A stretch of DNA of 64,000 nucleotides from CAWKPF01 sp963851415. Lineage in GTDB: Bacteria > Acidobacteriota > Thermoanaerobaculia > Multivoradales > Multivoraceae. Position numbers and translations under genes: made by a program. Positions 26,512 through 35,432 of this stretch are shown here, one piece after another. The notes below the pieces were generated by a model. It worked only from the letters and a program-made list of their open reading frames with translations, ran no database searches and was not told where the DNA came from. Position 1 is the stretch's first letter; each line of letters starts with the position of its first letter. The stretch lies in assembly GCA_963851415.1 (NCBI GenBank), contig CAWKPF010000002.1:1116001-1180000 (forward strand), given 5' to 3'.

Positions 26512-27465
26512 CTACTCTCCAGAGTCCGGCTCGCGCGCCTCGAAGAAGAGGGTGCCCCAACTGTCCCCTTCCTGGTGGGTAATCGTCAGCTGGCCGAGCT
26601 GAAAACCCCAGCTCTGCGCACCCTGCAGGGCCCGGGTATAGCGCTGTTCGATGTCCATCGCTGGGGGCGGACATGCCTTACGCGTCGTCATCAACGGACC
26701 GATGGTGAGGTCGGTGGCGATCTCGCCGGATCCAACGGTGCCCTGGTAGGTGTTGCAGCCGGAGGAGCCCGACACCCGGTCGCCGTCGATCGTCAGCGTG
26801 ACTCTCGGCTCGGACGGCGCCGCCTCGGTCGAGGACCACCTACGCAGCACCCACTCCTTACCCTGGAGGGTCGCGAGCGTCGCGCTGCCGATGACCTCCG
26901 TCGCGGTTTCGACGAGCGCACCGTCTTGCATGGCGAAGACGCGGGAGGCGAGCTGCGTCGGGCAGCACAGGCCATCGTCCGGTCCTGCTTGGAGGACGTC
27001 GAGCACGATGCTCCCGTTTTCGATTCGGGCACCGCGCAGCTGCACACGGTCGCCGACTTCCGCCAGTCCTTTCTGGACGATCTCGTCGCCCCGACGCCCC
27101 AGGACCACCAGGAAGCCGAAGCTGCCGGAACCGCCGCTGCCGGAGGTGAGGTGGGCGACCGCTTCCTCGGCGCCGTCACCGTCGAGGTCGCCGGTGAGGT
27201 AGAAATTCTCAGTGAGCCACACTGCGGGAACTGACGCACCGCCTTCGATGAATGGCTCTCCTTCCCACCGGCCGTCGCTCAGGGTGACCACGCCCTGGTC
27301 ATCGATTCCGCGATAGGTGGCGCTGGCCAACTCCGCCCAGGTGGGGACCGGACCCGGTGCAGCAAGCGACTCTGCCGCCGGCTCGTCCTGGTTCGTGGAA
27401 GGCGCGGCGCAACCAGAGACAGCAAGGAGAAGGGCGGCAACGAGGATCGGTACGAAGCGGTTCAT
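26512..27465 (-). CDS. Lipoprotein with C-terminal META (HslJ-like) domain
   Basis: A 317-residue exported lipoprotein: signal MNRFVPILVAALLLAVSGC with the lipobox VSGC, then a Pro/Ala/Glu linker. The middle part has an FG-GAP-like calcium-type segment (TGDLDGDGAEEAVAHL), as in other proteins annotated as secreted VCBS-like. The C-terminal about 110 residues form a META domain: GKEWVLRRW, then SGSSGCNTYQG and TTRKACPPPAMDIEQRY, which closely follow the HslJ pattern. HslJ-type proteins are heat- or drug-stress associated, but the role here is unknown. ATG at 27465 has AGGAGG upstream. It leads a likely operon with the small membrane protein and SDR. Confidence 0.85.
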   Translation of the reverse strand: MNRFVPILVAALLLAVSGCAAPSTNQDEPAAESLAAPGPVPTWAELASATYRGIDDQGVVTLSDGRWEGEPFIEGGASVPAVWLTENFYLTGDLDGDGAEEAVAHLTSGSGGSGSFGFLVVLGRRGDEIVQKGLAEVGDRVQLRGARIENGSIVLDVLQAGPDDGLCCPTQLASRVFAMQDGALVETATEVIGSATLATLQGKEWVLRRWSSTEAAPSEPRVTLTIDGDRVSGSSGCNTYQGTVGSGEIATDLTIGPLMTTRKACPPPAMDIEQRYTRALQGAQSWGFQLGQLTITHQEGDSWGTLFFEAREPDSGE

Positions 27466-27547
27466 GGGTGTCCTCCTGAAAGGCGTCCGAAATCTAGTCG
27501 GCGCCGGTCAACGGGGCCCTCCCGTCTGGGCTCTCGGCCGGGTTCGT

Positions 27548-27570
27548 CGAGTCGAGAGTCTCTCGACTCG
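27548..27570. promoter_or_regulatory. 23-bp near-perfect palindrome upstream of META lipoprotein gene
   Basis: Two perfect 11-bp arms, CGAGTCGAGAG and CTCTCGACTCG, flank a single T. It lies 83 nt upstream of the META lipoprotein start and 141 nt past the end of the FG-GAP gene. It could be an operator dyad or, as RNA, a 9-bp stem with a 5-nt loop. There is no following T-run on the minus strand, so a classical terminator is less likely. Confidence 0.45.
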
Positions 27571-27710
27571 TCGTGGGCGGGCGGTAGTACGCTCGCCGAG
27601 ACTATCCGCTCCGTGGGTCAACGGTCATCAGCGAAACAAGGTACCGCCGGATCCGACGCGGCGACCCAGCACCTCTCCAGGTCGACTTCCCGAAGCCCTT
27701 CGCGAGTCGG

Positions 27711-30518
27711 CTACCGAGAGATCCGGACGCTGGAGCTCCACGCGCTCGGGCTCCCGCTCTCGAAGTCGTCGCCGAAGATCCGGCAGGCGACCCCGAGCTC
27801 GATCACCGCGTCGAAGCGGTCGAACCCGCGACGAAGACCCACCCGAACGAACAGGTGGCCGTCTCCGGTGTCCTCGAGACCTTCGGTCGAGTTGACAGGG
27901 TAGATGCGGACCACCTGGGTTCGAAGCTCGGGCTGAGTGCCAAGAGCGAGCACGTCTCCGGTCTGGAGGACCTTTCTCGAGTCGGCGGGGCCTGCGCAGG
28001 TCACGAACAGAACCTCCTGCGAGGAGAGCTCGCTATCGGAGAAGGATCCGGTCCAGAGGTGGAGCACTGAGCCACTGTCGAGAAACGAGACGTTGGCGGG
28101 CTCCAGTCCGGAGACATCGACACTGTCGAGGATCGGTGCGGAGATCTTCGCAGTCACGCTGTCGCCGATGCCGGAGTAGATCGCGACGCTCTCATCCGCC
28201 AGTCGTGCCGTGAAGACGTACCGGCCCTCATCGTTGACCGCGAATCGCGGGATCTCGAGGACACGGTCGTCTTCGAAGAACGATTCTTCGATGAATACCA
28301 CACGATCCCCGTCGACGACCAGGAAGGGATGGTCGGCAATCTCACCCAGTACGCCGGTGAAGGCCAGATGCGAGCCGTCCGGGGACACGTCGAAACGATC
28401 GATGCTCTTGACGAACACACCGTCCATCGGATCGCCGACGGCAGTGACCACCTCCAGGGGGCCGCCGAACCCGACTTCCGTGCGCAGGATCCTCTGCACG
28501 GCGAGGCTCTCTTCCCCGAGAAAGTAGAGGCGGTTCTCCCGCGAGCTCACGAGTTGACGCGGTGAGCCCACGGATCCCCCCGGAACCGGTTCGAGCTCGG
28601 TAAAGAGCCCGTTCCGAGTCACCAGGACATCGAAATCCCCGGGCGGAGCATTGCCTCGGTTCGTCGGCATCCGATCGATATGTCCGAAGAGCTCGCTGCC
28701 TGCGAGTGCAAAGCCGAGGTCCACTCGCTCTCCGAGCAGCTGAATCGTCGCAGGCCCGTCGGAATCCTCGAAAACCACCCTGTCGTCGATCAGGACGAAG
28801 GACTCTCCCGTCTCGAAGCGTCCGCGAACTCCGGGCGCTCCGGACGCCGAGGCAGCCGCATCCGAGAGCTCCGTCACCACTCGGTCCTCCCCGGGCAGGG
28901 CCTCGCCGGTTCGAGCGACCAGAGAGACTCCGCGCAGAGCCATGTCTTGCGCGGGGAGGACGTAGACCACCCCATGGTTGTCCGTAGGAAGCGATCCACG
29001 CAGGGAGAGCGGCGCCTCGCCGTCTCGCCTCGGTGCACCGATGGCGAGACTCTCGCTGCCGGTGCCGAAGAAGTCGCCCGCGGCGAGGCTCATTCCGAAA
29101 TCGTCCCGCTCGCGGGCGAAGCCCAGATCGGACTCGACGAAGGTCTGGTAATCGGAGAAGGCGCTGGCGCCGGCATACAGGACGTGCACCGCCCCGAGAG
29201 GCGCACTTCCTCCCCCTCCGCGAAGGGCGCCGACCTTGTCGGGCACTCCGATGGCCAGATCGGGGGAACCATCGCCGTTGAAATCTCCACTGTGAAGCGC
29301 ATCCCCGAAGTCGTCCCCCAGGCCCGGACCCAGATCGAACTGGCTCCCGAAGAGTGCGACTCCGCTCGGGGAGTCGCTACCGATCTCAGCGGCGGGGATC
29401 AGGAACACGGCCCCGGACTGGACGCCATCGGTGCGGTCTCGCGGGATGCCGATCGCGATCGTCGGCGAGGGGAAGGGCGGACCGAGGACGGCCAGAGCGC
29501 TGCCCATCATCTCGAGACTCGTGGGAGGCACGAGAAAGGGAAGGTCTTCGAGGTCCACGTAGGCACTCTCCGCGAGCGCCCGCTCGGTGAACTCGACCCG
29601 CCACACACGGCCGACATGGGAGAGGCCACCCACCCTCTTTCGGGGGATGCCGACGATCAGCGCATCCACTTCCGGTCTCGCCAACGTGGCCAGCGTTGTC
29701 CCGAAGTTGTCGAACGGCTCGATGGTGATCTCCGCCTCGCCGCCGGGCAAAGGAATCGTCAGCTCGGTAATCGACAGGGCGTCGTCGGTGCCGAACAGTC
29801 CATTGCCGAGACCGTAGATCACGTGGACTTCCCCGACGTCGAAGAACGTCGAAGTGTCGCCGCGGTTGGCGCCGAAGGTCGTGTCGTCTTCCCTGGGGGA
29901 GGCAACGGCGAGATCGCAATTGCCGTCGCCGTCATAGTCGCCAGAGGCCAGGGTTCCCCCGAACTCTTCGTTGGAGAGGGACTTGCGCCCGAGATCGTCC
30001 TGGGTCAGGCTCTGGACCAGGACCAGCCCCTCTGAGCCCCCGAGATAGGCGAACACCGCGCCCGCTCTCGCCTCCCCTTCCACCGAGGTGAACGGCGCGC
30101 CCACGACCAGGTCGTCCACGTCATCGTCGTTGAAGTCGCACACTGCGAGCGCCTCGCCGTAGCCACTGGTCGAGAACTCGGTCAGGGTCTCCTGGAACAC
30201 CAGCCCCGCCTCGCCACCGGCGAACAGATACACGCGCCCACCGTCCAGCTTCTGACTGACGGCGAGATCGTCGAAACCGTCTCCGTTGAAGTCGCCGGCG
30301 ATCTGCGAGCCACCGAAATTGCCCTCCGCGCCCGGAGGACCGAACGGGGGGAACGCCTGCTCCTTGAGCTGTTGCGCGTCGGTGGACAGCTGCCCTCGAG
30401 CAGAGGCCGAGATCGTCAACAGGAAACTGGAGAGAAAAAAGAGTACCAGGTTCGTGGACTCGCGGAAACGCCAGCGAGAGGGCAGCGGTGTCTGGATGAC
30501 CTGGAGTCTTGGAGGCAT
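27711..30518 (-). CDS. Secreted FG-GAP repeat protein
   Basis: A 935-residue exported protein; a hydrophobic segment near residue 25 (LVLFFLSSFLLTISASARG) is the signal. The first half is an integrin-alpha-like beta-propeller with repeated FG-GAP calcium motifs, such as AGDFNGDGFDDLAVS, CDFNDDDVDDLVVGAPF, SGDYDGDGNCDLAVASP and SGDFNGDGSPDLAIGVPD. The second half resembles propeller or beta-sandwich blocks that recur in this type of protein (LAFTGVLGEIADHPFLVVDG). It ends in a short DDFESGSPSAW motif near the C-terminus, which looks like a common tail of secreted acidobacterial proteins. Binding or surface role is inferred; no catalytic domain is visible. ATG at 30518 has a GGGAGTG site upstream. 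Confidence 0.82.
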   Translation of the reverse strand: MPPRLQVIQTPLPSRWRFRESTNLVLFFLSSFLLTISASARGQLSTDAQQLKEQAFPPFGPPGAEGNFGGSQIAGDFNGDGFDDLAVSQKLDGGRVYLFAGGEAGLVFQETLTEFSTSGYGEALAVCDFNDDDVDDLVVGAPFTSVEGEARAGAVFAYLGGSEGLVLVQSLTQDDLGRKSLSNEEFGGTLASGDYDGDGNCDLAVASPREDDTTFGANRGDTSTFFDVGEVHVIYGLGNGLFGTDDALSITELTIPLPGGEAEITIEPFDNFGTTLATLARPEVDALIVGIPRKRVGGLSHVGRVWRVEFTERALAESAYVDLEDLPFLVPPTSLEMMGSALAVLGPPFPSPTIAIGIPRDRTDGVQSGAVFLIPAAEIGSDSPSGVALFGSQFDLGPGLGDDFGDALHSGDFNGDGSPDLAIGVPDKVGALRGGGGSAPLGAVHVLYAGASAFSDYQTFVESDLGFARERDDFGMSLAAGDFFGTGSESLAIGAPRRDGEAPLSLRGSLPTDNHGVVYVLPAQDMALRGVSLVARTGEALPGEDRVVTELSDAAASASGAPGVRGRFETGESFVLIDDRVVFEDSDGPATIQLLGERVDLGFALAGSELFGHIDRMPTNRGNAPPGDFDVLVTRNGLFTELEPVPGGSVGSPRQLVSSRENRLYFLGEESLAVQRILRTEVGFGGPLEVVTAVGDPMDGVFVKSIDRFDVSPDGSHLAFTGVLGEIADHPFLVVDGDRVVFIEESFFEDDRVLEIPRFAVNDEGRYVFTARLADESVAIYSGIGDSVTAKISAPILDSVDVSGLEPANVSFLDSGSVLHLWTGSFSDSELSSQEVLFVTCAGPADSRKVLQTGDVLALGTQPELRTQVVRIYPVNSTEGLEDTGDGHLFVRVGLRRGFDRFDAVIELGVACRIFGDDFESGSPSAWSSSVRISR

Positions 30519-30837
30519 CGGATTTCACTCCCGTGGATGGACTCGGACGACCGCCGACCGGCAAGTAGAGGAACCGAGCTCGGCGGCCGAGCTCCTGTGA
30601 CCGACACAAGTACAGACGGAAAACGACGCTCGCGCCCTTCATTTCCTGATTGCGGCTCGCAGCAAACCTCAAGAGACCGATGGGCGCTGAGTCGGATCGA
30701 GAGCGAGCGGTCGGCTCGGCCCGGGCCCTCGGCACTCTCGCCATTCGAGCCGAGAGCGCGCGAATAGGGCTACACTGCGAGGCGTAGCTGTCGTATGAAG
30801 TCGCCTCGAGCCGGGGCGGCGCTTCGGGGAGGAACCG
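30519..30837. other. Divergent intergenic region between FG-GAP and Yip1 genes
   Basis: 319 nt without a credible gene. It holds the promoters for both directions. A -10-like TACACT lies at 30771-30776, about 60 nt before the Yip1 start, without a clear -35. A perfect dyad at 30576-30594 (arms GAGCTCGG and CCGAGCTC, 3-nt loop) sits 58 nt upstream of the FG-GAP gene start. Arms of eight GC-rich bases are not rare in this composition. Confidence 0.35.
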
Positions 30838-31551
30838 ATGGAACAGTCTGCCTTCGGCCGGGTCATCTCGGTGCTCCTGGCACCGGTGAAGACCTTTGAA
30901 TCGATCTCGGAACGACCTACCTGGCTGGCCCCACTGATCCTCCTCATGATCACCGGTGCGATCGCTGCCGGCCTGGTCACCCAGAAGATGGACTTCGCCG
31001 ACGTGATCCAGACCCGCATCGAGCAGCAAGGCCAGGACGTGCCGGAAGAGCAGATCGAGCAGATCGTCTCGCTCATGGAGCGATTCGGCTGGGTCTTCGG
31101 TCTGCTCGGCGCGGTGATCTTCCAGCCGCTCGGCTACCTGATCGTCGCGTTGGTGCTGTTCCTCGCCTTCAAGATGGCTGGGGAGATCGACTTCCAACGC
31201 GCCTTCTCGGTGACGCTCCACTCGATGATGCCCTTCGTCATCTTGACGCTGTTGACCATCGGGCTGATCTTCGGTCGTGAGAGCATCGACGCCCAGATGC
31301 TCCAGACCCAGGGCCTGGTGCTCTCGAACCTGGGCTTTCTCGCCTCGACCGAGAGCCCGCCTGCGCTGGCCGCGCTCTTGCGGAGCTTCGATTTCTTCAC
31401 CCTCTGGGTGCTCGTCCTGCTGACCCTCGGTTTCTCGACCGTGGCCAAAGTGAAGACCGTGAATTCGGCGGTGATCGTCTTCGGCAGCTGGGTCGCCTGG
31501 GTCGTGGTGAAGGTCGGCTGGGCCGCCGTCACCGCCATGTTCGGGGGATGA
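30838..31551 (+). CDS. Yip1 family membrane protein
   Basis: A 237-residue integral membrane protein with about five hydrophobic helices. The N-terminal segment VISVLLAPVKTFESISERPTW, quoted here in part as VLLAPVKTFESISERPTW, is the Yip1-domain signature seen in bacteria, ahead of the first helix. A short charged loop (about residues 55-80) separates helix 1 from the rest. Function in bacteria is unknown. ATG at 30838 has GGGGAGG upstream. It is the first gene of a cluster with the second MacAB-type exporter; only 4 nt separate it from the adaptor gene, so it is probably part of that operon and may assist membrane insertion or assembly. Confidence 0.82.
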   Translation: MEQSAFGRVISVLLAPVKTFESISERPTWLAPLILLMITGAIAAGLVTQKMDFADVIQTRIEQQGQDVPEEQIEQIVSLMERFGWVFGLLGAVIFQPLGYLIVALVLFLAFKMAGEIDFQRAFSVTLHSMMPFVILTLLTIGLIFGRESIDAQMLQTQGLVLSNLGFLASTESPPALAALLRSFDFFTLWVLVLLTLGFSTVAKVKTVNSAVIVFGSWVAWVVVKVGWAAVTAMFGG

Positions 31552-31555
31552 CCCG

Positions 31556-32806
31556 TTGAAGAGAGCCTTGATCGCGGCTGGCGTCGTCGCGGTGCTGGCC
31601 GTCATCGTGATCGGCAGCGTGCGCGCGAATGGCCGGCGCTCCGGCGGGACCGAGGTGCGAGCCGAGCCGGTGGAGCGGCGAGCGATCACCCAGGTGATCA
31701 AAGCCAGCGGCCAGGTGGACCCCAGAGTCAAGGTCAACATCTCCTCCCCGCTCATCGCCAAGATCGAGCGCCTGTTCGTCGAGGAGGGCGACGCGGTGCA
31801 GCTCGGCGAGCCTTTTCTCGAGCTGGAGAAGGCCGCTTTCGTCGCGGTGCGCGACCGCGCTGCGGCCCAGGTCGAGATCACGCGCTCGGCACAGCGTCGG
31901 GCCACGATCAACCTCTCCGACGCCGAGCTGCGCCTGCGCCGAGCCCAGCGACTGACCAGCGAGAATGTGGTCGCTCAGGAGATGCTCGATTCCGCGCAGC
32001 TGGCCTACGACTCGGCACAGCTCGAGCTCGAGCAGGCCGGGGAGTCGATCCTGCAGGCCGAGGCCGAGCTCGAGAAGGCGAGAGACGATCTGTCGAAGAC
32101 GACCCTCTTCGCGCCGCTCACCGGCCGGGTGATCGCGCTCAACGCCGAGGAGGGCGAAGTCGTCGTCTCCGGCACGATGAACAATCCCGCCTCGGTCATC
32201 GGCACCGTGGCCGACCTCTCGGAGCTCCTGGTCGAAGTCGACGTCGACGAGAACGAGATCGTCGACGCGGCCGTCGACCAGCGTGCGACCCTGATCGTCG
32301 ACGCGATTCCCGATACACAGTACCGAGGCCGGGTGGTCGAGATCGGCAGCTCCGGCTTCAGCCCGCCGCAGCAGCCCGACGTGACCTACTTCAAGGTCAA
32401 GGTACTGCTCGACGACCCCGACCCGCGTCTGCGCCCCGGCATGTCGGCGCGCGCCGAGATCGAAGTCGAAACGCGACCGAGCACGCTGGTGGTACCGATC
32501 CAGGCGGTCCTCTACCGAAGCCCCAACGAAGACGAGGAAGAGAACAACGACACGTCGGGCAAGGACGACGAGATCCGGGTGGTGTTCGTGGCCGAGAACG
32601 GCCAGGCCCGCCAGACTCCTGTCGAGATCGGCATCTCCGACGAGACCCACATCGAAATCACCTCGGGCCTCGAGCAGGGTGAGCTGGTGGTGGTGGGGCC
32701 GTATCGAGCCCTACGCGATCTCACCGACGAGCAGCGGCTCCAGGTCGAGACAGACGACGGTCCGGCCGAAGGGCCGTCCGAGGACGAGCCGACCGAGGAA
32801 TCCTGA
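31556..32806 (+). CDS. Periplasmic adaptor (HlyD/MacA type) of second MacAB-type exporter
   Basis: A 416-residue membrane fusion protein. It has one N-terminal anchor (ALIAAGVVAVLAVIVIGSV), two lipoyl halves (SSPLIAKIERLFVEEGDAV and FAPLTGRVIALNAEEGEVV), and a coiled-coil hairpin of about 90 residues between them. The C-terminal barrel domain contains the acidic insertion SPNEDEEENNDTSG and the protein ends in an acidic tail. Start is TTG at 31556, 4 nt after the Yip1 stop, with a G-run upstream. The stop overlaps the ATG of the ATPase gene (TGATG), indicating translational coupling. Confidence 0.9.
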   Translation: MKRALIAAGVVAVLAVIVIGSVRANGRRSGGTEVRAEPVERRAITQVIKASGQVDPRVKVNISSPLIAKIERLFVEEGDAVQLGEPFLELEKAAFVAVRDRAAAQVEITRSAQRRATINLSDAELRLRRAQRLTSENVVAQEMLDSAQLAYDSAQLELEQAGESILQAEAELEKARDDLSKTTLFAPLTGRVIALNAEEGEVVVSGTMNNPASVIGTVADLSELLVEVDVDENEIVDAAVDQRATLIVDAIPDTQYRGRVVEIGSSGFSPPQQPDVTYFKVKVLLDDPDPRLRPGMSARAEIEVETRPSTLVVPIQAVLYRSPNEDEEENNDTSGKDDEIRVVFVAENGQARQTPVEIGISDETHIEITSGLEQGELVVVGPYRALRDLTDEQRLQVETDDGPAEGPSEDEPTEES

Positions 32807-33525
32807 TGCCCCTGCTCGAGGTCCGGGACGTACGAAAGATCTACCGCGTCGGGAGCGAGGAGGTGCGAGCGCTCGACGGGATCGATCTCGATATCGAGGC
32901 CGGCGAGTACGTGGCCATCATGGGTGCTTCAGGCAGCGGCAAGTCGACACTGATGAACCTGTTGGGCTGCCTCGACACTCCGACCTCGGGCAGCTACCAC
33001 CTCAACGGCACCGCGGTCGAGAAGCTGACCGACGAGGAGTTGGCGGCCATCCGCAACCGTGAGATCGGTTTCGTCTTCCAGACCTTCAACCTGCTCGCGA
33101 GAACCAGCGCACTGGCGAATGTCGAGCTCCCCTTGATCTACGCGGGAGTCGGCCGACCCGAGCGCCGCGAGCGAGCTGCGCGAGCACTCGAGCTGGTCGG
33201 ACTCGGCGATCGCATGAAGCACCTCTCGAATGAGCTCTCGGGCGGCCAACGCCAGCGAGTAGCGGTGGCACGTGCCCTGATCAACGACCCTTCCATCCTG
33301 CTCGCTGACGAGCCGACCGGCAACCTCGACTCCACGACCTCGGAAGAGATGATGGATCTCTTCGACGCGCTGCACACGAACGGAAACACCGTCATCCTGG
33401 TCACCCACGAAGACGACATCGCCGCGCACTCGAACCGCATCGTCACTCTGCGCGACGGTCGGATTCTCTCGGACGAGCCCGTGGCCGGGTCCGCGAGCAG
33501 TGGAGCCCAAAGCCCGCAATGCTGA
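32806..33525 (+). CDS. ABC transporter ATP-binding protein (MacB type), second exporter
   Basis: ATPase of 239 residues. Walker A is GASGSGKST (40-48), the signature LSGGQRQRVAVARAL, Walker B ILLADEPTGNLD, and switch His in VTHEDD. It is highly similar to the ATPase at 8791-9498, with identical stretches of a dozen or more residues, marking the two operons as paralogous. Its C-terminus is longer, ending in a short Ser/Ala-rich tail. The ATG overlaps the adaptor stop, and the permease ATG overlaps this stop by 7 nt, so the three genes are translated together. Confidence 0.93.
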   Translation: MPLLEVRDVRKIYRVGSEEVRALDGIDLDIEAGEYVAIMGASGSGKSTLMNLLGCLDTPTSGSYHLNGTAVEKLTDEELAAIRNREIGFVFQTFNLLARTSALANVELPLIYAGVGRPERRERAARALELVGLGDRMKHLSNELSGGQRQRVAVARALINDPSILLADEPTGNLDSTTSEEMMDLFDALHTNGNTVILVTHEDDIAAHSNRIVTLRDGRILSDEPVAGSASSGAQSPQC

Positions 33526-34739
33526 TCTTCGAGAACCTCCGCATCGCTCTCGCCGCGCTGCGTGCCAACCTCCTGCGCTCGATCCTGACCACGCTCGGGA
33601 TCATCATCGGCGTGGCGGCAGTGGTCGCGGTGGTCTCGATCGTCCAGGGACTGCAGTACATGATCAGCTCTCAGCTCCAGGGAATGGGTGCCACCTACGT
33701 GATGATCGTGCCGGCCCAACGCGTCGCCCCCGGCGTCGCATCGAAACCGGTGAAACTCACCTGGGACGACGGCATCGCGATTCGGGACCGAGTGCCGGGG
33801 GTGGAGAGTATCTCCCCACTGATGGTCGGGGTCGAGACGGTCAAGTACCGGGACCGACAGCATCGACCCGATTTTGTCGCGGGAGTCACCGAGGACTACC
33901 CGGTGGTCAACGACCACACGGTCGGCCAGGGCCGCTTTCTCGCTCGAGTCGACGTCGAGCGGCGACGCAAGGTAGCGGTAATCGGTGCCACCGTGGTCGA
34001 CGAACTGCGCCTCGGCGACGAGCCGATCGGCAAGGAGATCTACGTCGGCAACATCCCTACCACGATCATCGGAATCATGGAGGAGCGCGGACAGGCTCTC
34101 GGCACCGACCAGGACAACCTGGTGTTCATTCCCTACGACACGGCCCTTTCCTTGTTCGGACGACGAGCCGGCGATCAAGTCCAGCTGCGACTTCAGGCGG
34201 AGAGCACCGAGGTGATCGACCGGTTGAAGGACGACATCCGTTCCCTGCTGCGCGACCGCCACCAGCTCGCAGAGGGCGATCGAGACGACTTCCAGGTGCT
34301 GGTCCAGGACGAGATCCTCGACACGGTGAGCTCGATCCTCGGCTCGGTGACGGCCGTCATCGGTGCAGTGGTGGGCGTCGCGCTGGTTGTGGGAGGTATC
34401 GGCATCATGAACATCATGCTGGTCTCGGTGACCGAGCGCACGCGCGAAATCGGCCTGCGAAAATCGGTCGGCGCGCGCAAGAACGACATCTTGCTTCAGT
34501 TCCTGATCGAAGCGGTCGTGCTGTCGCTGCTCGGCGGAGCGATCGGCCTGGTCCTGGGCTGGGGCATCGGATCCCTGGCCTCCTATCTGCTGCCGGGCGA
34601 CTGGCCGGCCGCGGTGGTGCCGATGTGGGCCGTGGCGCTGTCGTTCGGCTTCTGCTCCGTGGTGGGAGTCGCCTTCGGGATCTACCCGGCGGCCAAGGCA
34701 GCGGCTCTCGATCCGATCGAGGCGCTGCGCTACGAGTGA
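33519..34739 (+). CDS. ABC transporter permease (MacB/FtsX type), second exporter
   Basis: A 406-residue MacB-type permease: an N-terminal helix (ILTTLGIIIGVAAVVAVVSI), a periplasmic MacB-PCD domain, and the C-terminal FtsX domain with three helices containing GIGIMNIMLVSVTERTREIG and the final GIYPAAKAAALDPIEALRYE, the canonical end. A single permease here suggests a homodimer, in contrast to the two-permease operon at 9.5-12.1 kb. ATG at 33519. The next gene lies 172 nt away and looks independent. Confidence 0.92.
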   Translation: MLIFENLRIALAALRANLLRSILTTLGIIIGVAAVVAVVSIVQGLQYMISSQLQGMGATYVMIVPAQRVAPGVASKPVKLTWDDGIAIRDRVPGVESISPLMVGVETVKYRDRQHRPDFVAGVTEDYPVVNDHTVGQGRFLARVDVERRRKVAVIGATVVDELRLGDEPIGKEIYVGNIPTTIIGIMEERGQALGTDQDNLVFIPYDTALSLFGRRAGDQVQLRLQAESTEVIDRLKDDIRSLLRDRHQLAEGDRDDFQVLVQDEILDTVSSILGSVTAVIGAVVGVALVVGGIGIMNIMLVSVTERTREIGLRKSVGARKNDILLQFLIEAVVLSLLGGAIGLVLGWGIGSLASYLLPGDWPAAVVPMWAVALSFGFCSVVGVAFGIYPAAKAAALDPIEALRYE

Positions 34740-34911
34740 TACCGATTCGGAGACTGCACCGCTTTCTCTTTCCATAGGATCTACACCGTGTACCCACGGG
34801 GCACCCACCCGGCACCGGGCCTCGCCGGCCAACCCCCTCTGGCGGAGCGGCCGGATCCTTCCCGTCTTCACCGGGCGCCGACCGCCCCTTCTTCCACGAG
34901 GACCCAGCATC

Positions 34912-35379
34912 ATGCGACAGCCCAGCTACCCAACGCTCCGGACTCTGGTGACGATGACGATCGGCGTGCTCTCGGTGACGGTCTGGCCCTCGGTCGTCGC
35001 TGCCGCAGACGATCCGGGCTCGATCGTCGAGCAGTTCATCGCCGCGTTCAACGAAAGGGATCTCGACCGCGTCGAGGCTCTGCTGACCGAGGACGCGATC
35101 TACCACAACCTGCCCATGCAGCCGGTCTCCGGCAAGGATGCCGTCATGCAGGCGATCCGCTCCTATGCCGAACCAGCCGAGGTCATCGACTGGCAGATCT
35201 CTCATCAGGCCGTGGTCGGCAACGTGGTCTTGAACGAGCGGGTCGACCGTTTCGTCCTCGGCGGCAACGAGATCGTGCTGCCGGTGATGGGAGCCTTCGA
35301 GATCCGCGACGGCAAGATCGCGGCCTGGCGAGACTACTTCGATCTCGCGACCTGGCAGCGCCAGACCGGTACCCCGTGA
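34912..35379 (+). CDS. Secreted limonene-1,2-epoxide hydrolase-like (SnoaL-like) protein
   Basis: A 155-residue exported protein of the SnoaL/NTF2-like fold. A signal peptide ends near VVAAA (residue 31). The core begins with SIVEQFIAAFNERDLDRVEALL and ends in WRDYFDLATW. The residues equivalent to the limonene epoxide hydrolase catalytic trio are visible: R110 and D112 in LNERVDRF, and D141 in WRDYFD. It may open an epoxide ring in the periplasm, or be a structural relative with another activity. ATG at 34912; a GAGGA-like site lies upstream. No operon partner. Confidence 0.8.
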   Translation: MRQPSYPTLRTLVTMTIGVLSVTVWPSVVAAADDPGSIVEQFIAAFNERDLDRVEALLTEDAIYHNLPMQPVSGKDAVMQAIRSYAEPAEVIDWQISHQAVVGNVVLNERVDRFVLGGNEIVLPVMGAFEIRDGKIAAWRDYFDLATWQRQTGTP

Positions 35380-35432
35380 GTACAGAACCCTGAGGACAAG
35401 CAGCGGAGTCAGAACCCCGCTGACGGCGGCAG

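Noticed and set aside
28680..30035. A plus-strand 451-codon frame opposite the FG-GAP gene
   Set aside because: Antisense shadow: the FG-GAP repeats on the minus strand are unambiguous.
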